From NCBI RefSeq assembly GCF_022096995.1, contig NZ_JACXGQ010000005.1:62001-126000 (forward strand): DNA of 64,000 nucleotides, given 5' to 3'. Positions within the stretch are counted from its first letter, which is position 1, and every line of letters begins with the position of its first letter. The notes under the pieces were generated by a model. The model was not told the DNA's origin, ran no database searches, and saw nothing but the letters and a program-made list of their open reading frames with translations. The position numbers were made by a program, and so were the translations under genes. Positions 18,972 to 27,806 of this stretch are shown in pieces. Source of the DNA: Yoonia sp. I 8.24 (GTDB taxonomy: Bacteria; Pseudomonadota; Alphaproteobacteria; Rhodobacterales; Rhodobacteraceae).

Positions 18972-20041
18972 AACGATTAGCACTGTTGATCACATTTGCC
19001 GCCCACCCAATGTTCGCAGAAACTGCACCCGCAGCGTCAGATATCGTGTCCGATGTACCGCGCCCGGTGGTGTCGATGCATGTGGGTAACGGCAGCGTCC
19101 AAGAGACAGCCTATATCGGCACCGTCGCAGCCGGAAATGAGGTCGCGCTGGGTTTCCCAATTAGCGGCACATTGGTCGAACGCCGTGTAGATTTAGGCGC
19201 ATTGGTGACCAAAGACGAAATCCTTGCGTCACTTGACCCCAAAGACCTGCAAGCTGAGGTCCGCAGTGCCGAGGCTGGCGTGCTGGTCGCACAGACAAAC
19301 TTGGGTTCCGCAGAACAGGCATGGGACCGTGCGGTTGAACTTGCCGAACGCGGCGTCGATTCCGAAACCCGCCAAGAGGACGCGCAGCGTACACTTGTTG
19401 CCGCGCAAGCCGGGCTTGAACAAGCACAGGCCAACCTTGCGGGTGTACAGGATAAACTTGATCTTGCGGTCCTGCGCGCGCCCCAAGACGGGGTTATAAC
19501 AGGCGCTTACCAAGAGGTCGGTGCATCGGTGTCACCGGGGCTTGAGGTTTTGCGCCTCGCAAATACGGACGAACGCGAAATTGTCGTGGACATTAGCGAA
19601 CAAGGCCTCGCAACGCTTGAAATTGGCACAGTTTTTGACGTGGCGCTTGTGGCCAATCCTGAACTGACCACCACTGCGCACCTGACCCGTGTTGATCCCG
19701 TCGCGGAAAGCCTCACCCGGAATCGCCGCGCGCATTTGGTGTTGTCAGATGCGCCCGCCGGGTTCCGGTTTGGCGCGCTTGTCCAAGTCCAAGCAATCGG
19801 TGACGGCGCGACGCTTATTTCGTTGCCCCTGAGCGCGGTTCTGCATCCTGACGCGGATGCCGCCGTATGGATCGTCGACCGCGACCAGAATGTCGTGAAC
19901 CTGCGCCAGATCAGTTTAGGCGCGCAATTTGGCGATCACGTCAGGGTGGTATCAGGTATCGAACCCGGCGATGAGGTCGTTTTACGCGGCATTCATTCTT
20001 TGCATGAAAATCAAACCATCGGGCGGAGTGTATCGCAATGA
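18968..20041 (+). CDS. RND efflux periplasmic adaptor subunit 2
   Basis: This is a second HlyD/AcrA-type adaptor of 357 aa, with signal peptide MKRLALLITFAAHPMFAE, lipoyl half-motif FPISGTLVERRVDLGALVTKDEILASLD, coiled coil and beta-barrel. It diverges in sequence from the first adaptor. Tandem adaptor genes before one RND pump are known in several proteobacterial systems, where both are needed or form mixed assemblies. ATGA overlaps on both sides show translational coupling. No outer-membrane factor gene is in the operon, so a shared TolC-like channel is expected elsewhere. Confidence 0.87.
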   Translation: MKRLALLITFAAHPMFAETAPAASDIVSDVPRPVVSMHVGNGSVQETAYIGTVAAGNEVALGFPISGTLVERRVDLGALVTKDEILASLDPKDLQAEVRSAEAGVLVAQTNLGSAEQAWDRAVELAERGVDSETRQEDAQRTLVAAQAGLEQAQANLAGVQDKLDLAVLRAPQDGVITGAYQEVGASVSPGLEVLRLANTDEREIVVDISEQGLATLEIGTVFDVALVANPELTTTAHLTRVDPVAESLTRNRRAHLVLSDAPAGFRFGALVQVQAIGDGATLISLPLSAVLHPDADAAVWIVDRDQNVVNLRQISLGAQFGDHVRVVSGIEPGDEVVLRGIHSLHENQTIGRSVSQ

Positions 20042-23000
20042 ACCGTTTTAACCTGTCCGATTGGGCACTATCGCACCGGTCTTTTGTTTGGTTTTTGATG
20101 ATTGTTTCGGTCGTTGCCGGGGCGATGTCATATGTGAATATTGGCCGTGAAGAAGACCCCAACTTTGCAATCAAAACCATGATTGTTTCTGCCGTATTGC
20201 CCGGCGCGGACGTGGAACAGACGCTATCGCAAGTTACCGACCGCATTGAAAAAAAGCTCGAGGAATTGCCAGAGCTTGACTACACGCGCTCGGTGACTGC
20301 GGCGGGGCAAGCGATTGTTTACGTTGAACTTCTTGCGTCGACTGATGCCGAAGAATTGCCACGCATTTGGCAACGTGTCCGAAGTATGATGAGCGACATC
20401 ACTGGTGATTTCCCCGAAGAATTCCTTGGCTTCCAATTCAACGATGACTTTGGCGATGTGTTCGGGAATCTTTATGCCTTCACCTATGACGGTTTCACCC
20501 CGCGCGAAGTCCGTGACTATGTCGAATTGGTGCGCCGCGAAATTCAAGGTCTTGATGACGCAGGTAAGGTCGAAATCTACGGGGTGCGCGACGAAGTCAT
20601 CTATCTCGAAATTTCAACAGAACGGATGGCAGCACTTGGTATTACCCAAGAAACAGTGCAAGCGACGCTTGCTGCGCAAAACGCGATTTTGCCTTCAGGT
20701 GTGATCAAGGCCGGGCCTGAACAGGTGCTCGTGCGGATCGACGGGCAATTTGATGACGCCCAAAGCATCGCTGACATTAACCTGCGCGTCGGGGACCAAT
20801 TTTTCCCGCTCACTGATATTGCCGATATCCACCGTGGATACGAGGACCCGCCCACTGAGCTGTTCCGCTACGAAGGCCAAGAAGCGATTGGTCTGGCCGT
20901 CGGCATGCGCGTCGGCGCGAATATTGTCGAATTTGGTGGGGAACTGGACGCGGTGATGGCCCATGCGATCACGCAACTGCCAATAGGGATTGATATCCAC
21001 CAAGTCGCCAACCAACCCCATGTTGTGAATGGGGCGGTGAACCACTTCCTACAAGCCCTGCTTGAAGCGGTTTTGATCGTCCTCGCCGTTAGCTTTGTCA
21101 GCCTTGGTATGCGCGCCGGTTTCGTGGTCGCGCTGACCATTCCATTGGTGCTGGCGATTACATTTGTGATCATGGAATACACCGGCTTTACGTTGCAGCG
21201 GATTTCGCTAGGGGCGTTGATCATCGCGTTGGGCTTGCTGGTGGACGACGCCATGATTGCCATTGAAACGATGATGTCACGGCTAGAAAAGGGAGAAAGC
21301 CTCGTTAAATCCGCGTCTTACGCCTGGACGTCGATTGCCTTCCCGATGTTGACGGGTACCTTGATCACGATGGCGGGCTTCATTCCGATTGGTCTGAACA
21401 CCTCAGCGGCGGGCGAATTTACATTTTCGCTCTTTGTTGTGATTTCGGTATCTTTGTCGATCTCATGGGTGGTTGCAGTGCTGTTTGCGCCACTGATTGG
21501 CGTAACGTTGTTGAAAGAAAACCTCGGGCATCACGAAGTCAAGCCCGGCCGTTTCCGCCGCGCTTTCCACGTTCTTTTGCGTAGTGCGATGCGGTTCCGC
21601 TGGGTCACGATTATCGTGACAATCATCGTGTTCGGCGGATCGATTTATGGGATGCGCTTTGTTGAGCAACAGTTTTTCCCGAACTCAGACAGACCTGAAC
21701 TGTTGATTGATATGGCCCTGCCGCAAAACACCGCCATCAGCGAAACCCAAGCCCAGCTTGATCGCATTGAATCCTATCTGGAAGATGATGAAAACGTATT
21801 GTTCTGGACTTCTTATGTTGGTCGCGGCGCACCACGGTTTATTCTCGCCTTTGACGTGCCGACACCTGGCCCGCACACCGGGCAGATCGTGATCCAAACC
21901 CCATCCGTCGAAGCCCGCGACGCGCTACGCGCTAAGATGCAAACCATCGCCGAGACCGAATTTCCCGGCGCTGATATCTTTGTGAAACTTCTTGAAATTG
22001 GCCCGCCCGTTGGTCGCCCCGTGCAATATCGGCTGAGCGGTCCAGACCTAGATGTATTGCGTGACCACGCACGCGATTTGGCCGCGGTGTTGGCAACAGA
22101 TGACCGTTTGACCGGGATTGTGCTTGATTGGAACGAACCTGCACGGGTCGTTCGGATCAATATTTTGCAAGACAAAGCCCGCCAACTTGGGTTGTCGTCA
22201 AGCGATATCGCTCAGTCGCTCTACACCATCTATGATGGGAACACAGTTACAGCGCTGCGCGATGATGACTATTTGGTTGATGTCCGCGTACGCGGGAACG
22301 CGGCTGATCGGCAATCGGTCGAGGCATTGTCAAACCTGCAATTGTCCACGCCTAGCGGTACAGCGATTCCGTTGCGGTCGATTGCGACCTTTAGTTATGA
22401 AACCGAACAGCCCGTGATCCACCAACGCGACCGGATGCCGACAATCACCGTCAAAGCAGCGATTGCCACCAACGACCAACCCGCAACGATTGTCACGCAA
22501 CTTACGGACCAAATCGCGACCTATAACGATGCGCTCCCGCTTGGCTATAACGCTGTGGTTGGCGGCACCGTCGAAAGCAGCGCTGAAAGCCAAGCCCCAA
22601 TCGCGGCGGTTGTGCCGATCATGCTGCTGATTATGTTGACGTTGATCATGGTGCAAATGCAGGGATTTCGTTTGGCATTTATCGTGTTCTGTGTCGCGCC
22701 TTTGGGACTGATTGGGGTGGTTGCGGCGCTTGTGCCATCTGGTGCCCCGCTTGGCTTTGTCGCGATCTTGGGCGTGTTGGCACTCATGGGGATTTTGATC
22801 CGCAACTCGATCATCCTCGTGTCTGAAATCGAAGTTCTGCGCGACAAAGGGCGCAGTGCATGGGACGCGGTATTCGAGGCGAGCGATTCACGGGCACGTC
22901 CAATTCTGCTGACGGCCGCCGCAGCCAGCCTCGCGTTGATCCCGATTTCACGCCAAATTTTCTGGGGGCCAATGGCCTATGCGATGATGGGCGGGATCAT

Positions 23001-23070
23001 TGCCGGGACAGTCATTACCCTGGTCTTTGTACCTGCGCTTTATTTGGCGGTATTCCGGGTGAAACGGTAA
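20038..23070 (+). CDS. RND-family multidrug efflux pump, inner-membrane subunit
   Basis: The 1010-aa AcrB-like protein has twelve TM helices and two large periplasmic loops. The proton-relay Asp pair is in LGLLVDDAMIAIETM of TM4. Other family landmarks are GREEDPNFAIKTMIVSA near the N terminus and GILIRNSIILVSE in TM10. The GREEDP motif places it with the less-studied RND group that often works with two adaptors. It should export amphiphilic toxicants using proton motive force and is controlled by the divergent TetR. A GC-rich stem-loop follows. Confidence 0.92.
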   Translation: MNRFNLSDWALSHRSFVWFLMIVSVVAGAMSYVNIGREEDPNFAIKTMIVSAVLPGADVEQTLSQVTDRIEKKLEELPELDYTRSVTAAGQAIVYVELLASTDAEELPRIWQRVRSMMSDITGDFPEEFLGFQFNDDFGDVFGNLYAFTYDGFTPREVRDYVELVRREIQGLDDAGKVEIYGVRDEVIYLEISTERMAALGITQETVQATLAAQNAILPSGVIKAGPEQVLVRIDGQFDDAQSIADINLRVGDQFFPLTDIADIHRGYEDPPTELFRYEGQEAIGLAVGMRVGANIVEFGGELDAVMAHAITQLPIGIDIHQVANQPHVVNGAVNHFLQALLEAVLIVLAVSFVSLGMRAGFVVALTIPLVLAITFVIMEYTGFTLQRISLGALIIALGLLVDDAMIAIETMMSRLEKGESLVKSASYAWTSIAFPMLTGTLITMAGFIPIGLNTSAAGEFTFSLFVVISVSLSISWVVAVLFAPLIGVTLLKENLGHHEVKPGRFRRAFHVLLRSAMRFRWVTIIVTIIVFGGSIYGMRFVEQQFFPNSDRPELLIDMALPQNTAISETQAQLDRIESYLEDDENVLFWTSYVGRGAPRFILAFDVPTPGPHTGQIVIQTPSVEARDALRAKMQTIAETEFPGADIFVKLLEIGPPVGRPVQYRLSGPDLDVLRDHARDLAAVLATDDRLTGIVLDWNEPARVVRINILQDKARQLGLSSSDIAQSLYTIYDGNTVTALRDDDYLVDVRVRGNAADRQSVEALSNLQLSTPSGTAIPLRSIATFSYETEQPVIHQRDRMPTITVKAAIATNDQPATIVTQLTDQIATYNDALPLGYNAVVGGTVESSAESQAPIAAVVPIMLLIMLTLIMVQMQGFRLAFIVFCVAPLGLIGVVAALVPSGAPLGFVAILGVLALMGILIRNSIILVSEIEVLRDKGRSAWDAVFEASDSRARPILLTAAAASLALIPISRQIFWGPMAYAMMGGIIAGTVITLVFVPALYLAVFRVKR

Positions 23071-23121
23071 TTTCGCCTGCGACATCACAAGCCTTTCATG
23101 CGTTTCAAAACCATGATCTAA

Positions 23122-23156
23122 AAATGCGCGGGGCGGCGATTTCGCGCCGCGCATTT
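23122..23156 (+). terminator. stem-loop after the RND operon
   Basis: AAATGCGCGG and CCGCGCATTT form a 10-bp stem around a GC-rich loop, about 50 bp after the pump stop codon. The short A/T ends make it a plausible, possibly bidirectional, terminator. Confidence 0.55.
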
Positions 23157-23174
23157 AGCCAAGGATGACCAGAG

Positions 23175-24545
23175 ATGACCGCGACATTCGTGCAACCCGA
23201 TACAATTCGCGCTGACTTTTCGGCGGCGATGTCCGCGATGTATCGTTCAGAGGTTCCGGCCTACGGCGACCTGCTTGAAATTGTGCAGGACACCAATTCC
23301 GCGACGCTGGATAGCCCTGCCGCTGACATTTTGAACCTGACACCAGACGAAGACACCACACGTATTTCCCAAGAACGCCATGGCGCGATCCGTTTGGGCA
23401 CAGCGCAAGAATTGGCGATGATGGCGCGGGTTTTTGCGGTGATGGGCATGTTTCCGGTCGGGTATTACGATCTGTCTTCCGCAGCGGTTCCTGTCCATTC
23501 GACGGCCTTTCGCCCCAAGACGCGCGCGGCATTGGCCGCCAATCCGTTTCGCGTATTCACATCGCTATTGCGGCTTGAGTTGATCACGGATGAAACCCTG
23601 CGCGCGCAGGTCAAAGAGATTTTGGCAAAGCGACAGATTTTCACCAAAGATGCGATTGCCCTGACTGAAAAAGCCGAAGCCAATGGCGGCTTAACCCCGG
23701 CAGACGCCACCCAATTTGTTGCCGAGGTGCTGGAAACATTCCGCTGGCATGCGGATGCTTGTGTAGACATCGCAACCTTTGACCAGCTGAACGCGGCGCA
23801 CCGTTTGATTGCCGATGTTGTGTCGTTCAAGGGACCCCATATTAACCATCTGACCCCGCGCACGCTGGACATTGACGCAGCGCAGTCAGGCATGGTTGCG
23901 CGCGGCCTGCCCGCAAAAGCCATCATCGAAGGTCCACCCCGCCGCAAGTGCCCGATTTTGCTGCGCCAGACTTCATTCAAGGCGCTCGAAGAGGTGGTGA
24001 ATTTCCCTGCTACTGACGGCGGTGCAGCCGTTGGCAGCCATACCGCCCGCTTTGGTGAAATCGAACAGCGCGGCGTTGCGCTGACCCCCAAGGGGCGCGC
24101 GCTTTATGATGCAACGCTGGCGTCCGTCCGGGCGCAGATTTTACCTGCTGGCGACGGGTCGAACGCACAGGCCTATATGGATGCGCTTGCAACAGGTTTT
24201 GAGGTGTTTCCTGACGATTGGCGGGGGTTGTATGATCAGGGGCTGGCCTATTTCAAATTCATCGTCACAAAACCAGAAGCAAATAAAGACGATCATAGCC
24301 CTGCGGCACTTTTGGATGCAGATATTTTGACGCTTAGCCCGATCATCTACGAAGATTTCCTCCCGGTCAGTGCTGCAGGGATTTTCCAATCGAACCTTGG
24401 CGATGACGCCGACCAAGACAGCCACAGCGCGTCGAGCCAAGCCACGTTTGAGACCGCGCTTGGTACAGCCGTCGCGGATGAATTTGCGCTCTATCAACAG
24501 ATCGCAGATGCATCGCTTGCGGATTGTCTGAACCGTTTAAATTAA
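23175..24545 (+). CDS. hglS: 2-oxoadipate dioxygenase/decarboxylase HglS (DUF1338, YdcJ family)
   Basis: The 456-aa protein belongs to the DUF1338 family. His69 (SQERHGAIRLG), His225 (GPHINHLTPRT) and Glu295 (ARFGEIEQRG) line up with the Fe(II) ligands of Pseudomonas putida HglS (reported as H70, H226 and E294), and Arg73 with its substrate arginine. HglS converts 2-oxoadipate to D-2-hydroxyglutarate in lysine breakdown. No other lysine genes are nearby, so the pathway is not confirmed by context. The stop codon overlaps the convergent codA-like gene by 4 bp. Confidence 0.85.
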   Translation: MTATFVQPDTIRADFSAAMSAMYRSEVPAYGDLLEIVQDTNSATLDSPAADILNLTPDEDTTRISQERHGAIRLGTAQELAMMARVFAVMGMFPVGYYDLSSAAVPVHSTAFRPKTRAALAANPFRVFTSLLRLELITDETLRAQVKEILAKRQIFTKDAIALTEKAEANGGLTPADATQFVAEVLETFRWHADACVDIATFDQLNAAHRLIADVVSFKGPHINHLTPRTLDIDAAQSGMVARGLPAKAIIEGPPRRKCPILLRQTSFKALEEVVNFPATDGGAAVGSHTARFGEIEQRGVALTPKGRALYDATLASVRAQILPAGDGSNAQAYMDALATGFEVFPDDWRGLYDQGLAYFKFIVTKPEANKDDHSPAALLDADILTLSPIIYEDFLPVSAAGIFQSNLGDDADQDSHSASSQATFETALGTAVADEFALYQQIADASLADCLNRLN

Positions 24546-25813
24546 GTCACACGTCTGCGCACCTGTGCCGGGCGGCCTGGTAAATTCAAGGTCGCATCGC
24601 CACGGGGGCTGCGCGCGATAACTTTGCCCTTAGCAACCACCGCAAGCCGGGCAGGGCGCAGACGTAACGCTTCGATCGGGTTTGCAGCATCTAAGACGAC
24701 CAGCGACGCGACTGCGCCCTTGTGTAACCCGTAATCCTTTAGACCAATAATCGCGGCGTTGGTTTCCGTCACCATCATAAAACAGCGGGCCATTTCGTCA
24801 GGGTGGCTCATCTGTGCGACGTGAAGCCCCATAAACGCCACATCAAGCATATCCGCCGTGCCAAGACTGTACCAAGGGTCCAGCACGCAATCTTGCCCCC
24901 AGCCAACGCGAATGCCCATCGCCTGCATTTCCTTTACCCGTGTCAGGCCACGCCGTTTGGGAAATGTATCGTGTCGCCCTTGCAGCATGATGTTGATCAG
25001 CGGGTTAGGTATCGCGGCAATTTCGGCTTCGGCGATAAGCGGTAACAGCTTAGAAACATAGTAGTTATCCATCGAATGCATGGATGTCAGATGCGAACCG
25101 GCGACGCGGCCCTCTAGCCCTAGTCGGGTGGTTTCGAACGCGAGCGTTTCGATATGGCGCGAATTGGGATCATCTGTTTCATCGCAATGAATATCGACCA
25201 TCAAACCGCGCTCGGCGGCGATTTCGCAAAGATCTTGCAGGCTATCCGCGCCGTCTTGCATGGTGCGTTCAAAATGGGGGATGCCGCCGACGACCTCAAC
25301 ACCCATATCCAACGCACGGATCAGATTTTCGCGGCCATTTGGGGCGCGGTATAACCCGTCTTGTGGAAAGGCGACCAGCTGTAGGTCAATGTAGTCCTTC
25401 ACCGCGTCTTTCACGGCCAGCATGGCAGTGACGGTGTTCAGGTGGTCGGGGGTGGTATCGACATGACTGCGAATGGCCAGCAACCCCATCGAGGCGGCCC
25501 AATCGCAATAGCGCAAGGCACGGGCGATCATTTCGTCCACGGTTGCGATGTCGCGCAGTTCACCCCATAGATTGATGCCCTCTAGCAATGTCCCCGATGC
25601 GTTCACCCGTGGTGTCCCATAAGAGAGCGTCGCATCCATATGGAAATGCGGATCAACAAATGGCGGTGATACGAGATCACCGGTCGCATCAATCGTTTCA
25701 GCGGCGTCAGCGGTGATATTTGGCGCAATTTCGGCGATCCGGTCGCCGCTAATCGCGATGTCAGACACGGTACCGTCGGGCAGGGTGCCGCCCTTAATCA
25801 GTAGATCGAACAT
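24542..25813 (-). CDS. cytosine deaminase-like amidohydrolase
   Basis: The 423-aa protein resembles E. coli CodA along its length: metal site HFHMD (His56, His58), HCDETDDPNSRH (from His209), GSHLTSMHSMD (His241), INIMLQGRHDTFPKRRG and DPWYSLGTADML. It should hydrolyse an exocyclic amino group of a pyrimidine or related ring in the cytoplasm. At the active site it reads GQDC (306-309), where I recall GHDD in E. coli CodA. This changes a pocket position (Asp314) known to affect base preference, so the substrate may not be cytosine. It is the last gene of a nucleobase/nucleoside ABC operon, with a 1-bp overlap with the permease before it. Confidence 0.85.
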   Translation of the reverse strand: MFDLLIKGGTLPDGTVSDIAISGDRIAEIAPNITADAAETIDATGDLVSPPFVDPHFHMDATLSYGTPRVNASGTLLEGINLWGELRDIATVDEMIARALRYCDWAASMGLLAIRSHVDTTPDHLNTVTAMLAVKDAVKDYIDLQLVAFPQDGLYRAPNGRENLIRALDMGVEVVGGIPHFERTMQDGADSLQDLCEIAAERGLMVDIHCDETDDPNSRHIETLAFETTRLGLEGRVAGSHLTSMHSMDNYYVSKLLPLIAEAEIAAIPNPLINIMLQGRHDTFPKRRGLTRVKEMQAMGIRVGWGQDCVLDPWYSLGTADMLDVAFMGLHVAQMSHPDEMARCFMMVTETNAAIIGLKDYGLHKGAVASLVVLDAANPIEALRLRPARLAVVAKGKVIARSPRGDATLNLPGRPAQVRRRVT

Positions 25814-26757
25814 TAGCGCTCTCCTTTGTTGAACGGTACCATGAGCGCCGCAGGAACTTCGGCGCGGCGCGACATCACGATCAGCGCGATGATGGACAGA
25901 ATATAGGGCATCATCAGGAAGACTTGATAGGGTACAACAGCGCCAATGCCCGTTTGTTGCAGACGAATTTGCAGCGCATCAAAGGCTGCAAACAAGATCG
26001 CGCCGAACAGGGCCTTGCCCGGGCGCCATGCACCAAAAACCACCAGCGCAATGCAAATCCAACCGCGCCCATTCACCATGTCGAAAAAGAAGCTGTCAAA
26101 GGCGGACATGGTAAGAAATGCGCCCCCTACGGCCATACACCCGCTGCCGACCATGACCGCACCCATACGGATGGCTGTGACCGACAGGCCTTGTGCGGCA
26201 ACCGCAGCGGGGCTTTCGCCTGCCGCGCGCACGGCCAAGCCGAGCGGCGTGCGGTACAATGTAAAAGAGACGACCGCGACCAAAATGAATGCCAAATAGG
26301 TCAACGCGGTTTGTTGAAACAACGCAGGGCCAAAGAACGGAATTTCTGAAAGAAATGGGATGTGAAACGGTTGAAATGCGTCAATTTTCGGGGGCGTCGA
26401 TACCTCTGGTAGCATCACACGATAGGTGTAAAACGTCGCTGACGTGGCAAGCAGCGTCAAACCAATGCCAACCACATGTTGCGACAATCCGAATGGCACA
26501 GATAGGATCGAATGGATGCCGCCGAGACCGACGCCGACCAAAAATGCGACACTAACACCGCCCCAAAGCGGTAATCCGGCCCAAACGGCGATCCAGCCAG
26601 CAAATGCGCCCGCCACCATAATCCCTTCAATGCCAAGGTTCAAAACACCCGCGCGTTCACAGATTAGTTCGCCCATAGTTGCGAAAATCAGCGGCGATGC
26701 GATACGAATAGCCGCTGCCCAAAACGCGGCTGAGGTCAGGATTTCGAACAGCTCCAT
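25813..26757 (-). CDS. nucleoside/purine ABC transporter permease 2 (NupC/YufQ type)
   Basis: The 314-aa BPD_transp_2 permease has about nine hydrophobic segments and the motif LICERAGVLNLGIEGIMVAGAFAG, typical of the second permease of BmpA/RnsB-type nucleoside importers. It shares single-base stop/start overlaps with both neighbours. It forms the channel together with the upstream permease. Confidence 0.9.
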   Translation of the reverse strand: MELFEILTSAAFWAAAIRIASPLIFATMGELICERAGVLNLGIEGIMVAGAFAGWIAVWAGLPLWGGVSVAFLVGVGLGGIHSILSVPFGLSQHVVGIGLTLLATSATFYTYRVMLPEVSTPPKIDAFQPFHIPFLSEIPFFGPALFQQTALTYLAFILVAVVSFTLYRTPLGLAVRAAGESPAAVAAQGLSVTAIRMGAVMVGSGCMAVGGAFLTMSAFDSFFFDMVNGRGWICIALVVFGAWRPGKALFGAILFAAFDALQIRLQQTGIGAVVPYQVFLMMPYILSIIALIVMSRRAEVPAALMVPFNKGER

Positions 26758-27806
26758 CAGTCTCTCCGCACACGAAATTTAGTCAGTAAAATAGCAAGCA
26801 CCATGCATAAGAGCGCAGTGGCGAGCATGATATCGGCAAGGTAGCTGGGCACGCCAATTGCGCGGCTCATACTGTCAGCGCCCACAAAAATCGCGGCGAC
26901 GAACAGGGCGGCGACGACAACCCCCAGCGGATGCAAAAGCGCGAGCATCGCAACGACGATCCCGGTGTAACCAAACCCCGGCGATAGATCGAGCGTGAGC
27001 GAACCTTTCAATCCCGCGACTTCAGAAAACCCAGCGAGCGCGGCCAAGCCACCCGATAGCAACGCTGTTTTTAGGATAACTTTGGTGACGGGAATACCCG
27101 CAAATCGCGCGGCCTCGGCGTTTTGACCGACGGCCCGCATTTCAAAACCAAGCGTGGTTTTTGCATCAATAATCCAAACGATGGCCGCCGCAATCAACGC
27201 CAATGCAAATCCCCAATGCAGGCGCAGCCCATCAACGATACGCGGCAGCCGCGCTTCTGGGGTCAGCCGTGCGGATTTGGGCCACCCCATGCCCATCGGG
27301 TCTTTGAGCGGTCCTTCAAGAAGATAGGACACAAACAGCAAAAAGATGAAGTTGAACAAGAGCGTGGTCACGACCTCATCGACGCCCAATCGGGTCTTGA
27401 GCAGGGCGGGGACCAAGAGCAAGAACGCGCCAGCCATCATCGCAGCAAGCGCCATAATCGTTAACAATGCTGGTGCAGGCAGTTGCAACGCGCCTGTGCC
27501 CAGAACCGCAACGACAACAGCGCCCGCGTATAATTGCGCCTCTGCGCCGATGTTCCACAGCTTTGCACGAAAGGCGACGGCGATCGCAAGCCCGGTGAAG
27601 ATAAGCGGTGTGGCGCGATTTAGCGTCTCTAATAAGGCGAATTTTGATCCGAATGCGCCGACCAAGATTTGTCCTAACACAGCCATTGGGTTGCCTCCGG
27701 CAATCATGGCGAGCAGCGATGCGATCAAAATCGTGGCGGCAATTGCGAGTGCAGGTAGGGTTAATCGCCGCGCGAGGCTTGGGTTTGCAATCGGTTCAAG
27801 CCGCAT
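26757..27806 (-). CDS. nucleoside/purine ABC transporter permease 1 (NupB/YufP type)
   Basis: The 349-aa BPD_transp_2 permease has NRATPLIFTGLAIAVAFRAKLWNIGAEAQLYAGA and DEVVTTLLFNFIFLLFVSYLLEGPLKDP, landmarks of the first permease of nucleoside importers. The open frame extends to 27899, but the first 31 codons are antisense or overlap the ATPase gene. The ATG at 27806 (MRLEPIANPSLARR) gives a normal N terminus and an 11-bp overlap with the ATPase gene. Confidence 0.9.
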   Translation of the reverse strand: MRLEPIANPSLARRLTLPALAIAATILIASLLAMIAGGNPMAVLGQILVGAFGSKFALLETLNRATPLIFTGLAIAVAFRAKLWNIGAEAQLYAGAVVVAVLGTGALQLPAPALLTIMALAAMMAGAFLLLVPALLKTRLGVDEVVTTLLFNFIFLLFVSYLLEGPLKDPMGMGWPKSARLTPEARLPRIVDGLRLHWGFALALIAAAIVWIIDAKTTLGFEMRAVGQNAEAARFAGIPVTKVILKTALLSGGLAALAGFSEVAGLKGSLTLDLSPGFGYTGIVVAMLALLHPLGVVVAALFVAAIFVGADSMSRAIGVPSYLADIMLATALLCMVLAILLTKFRVRRD

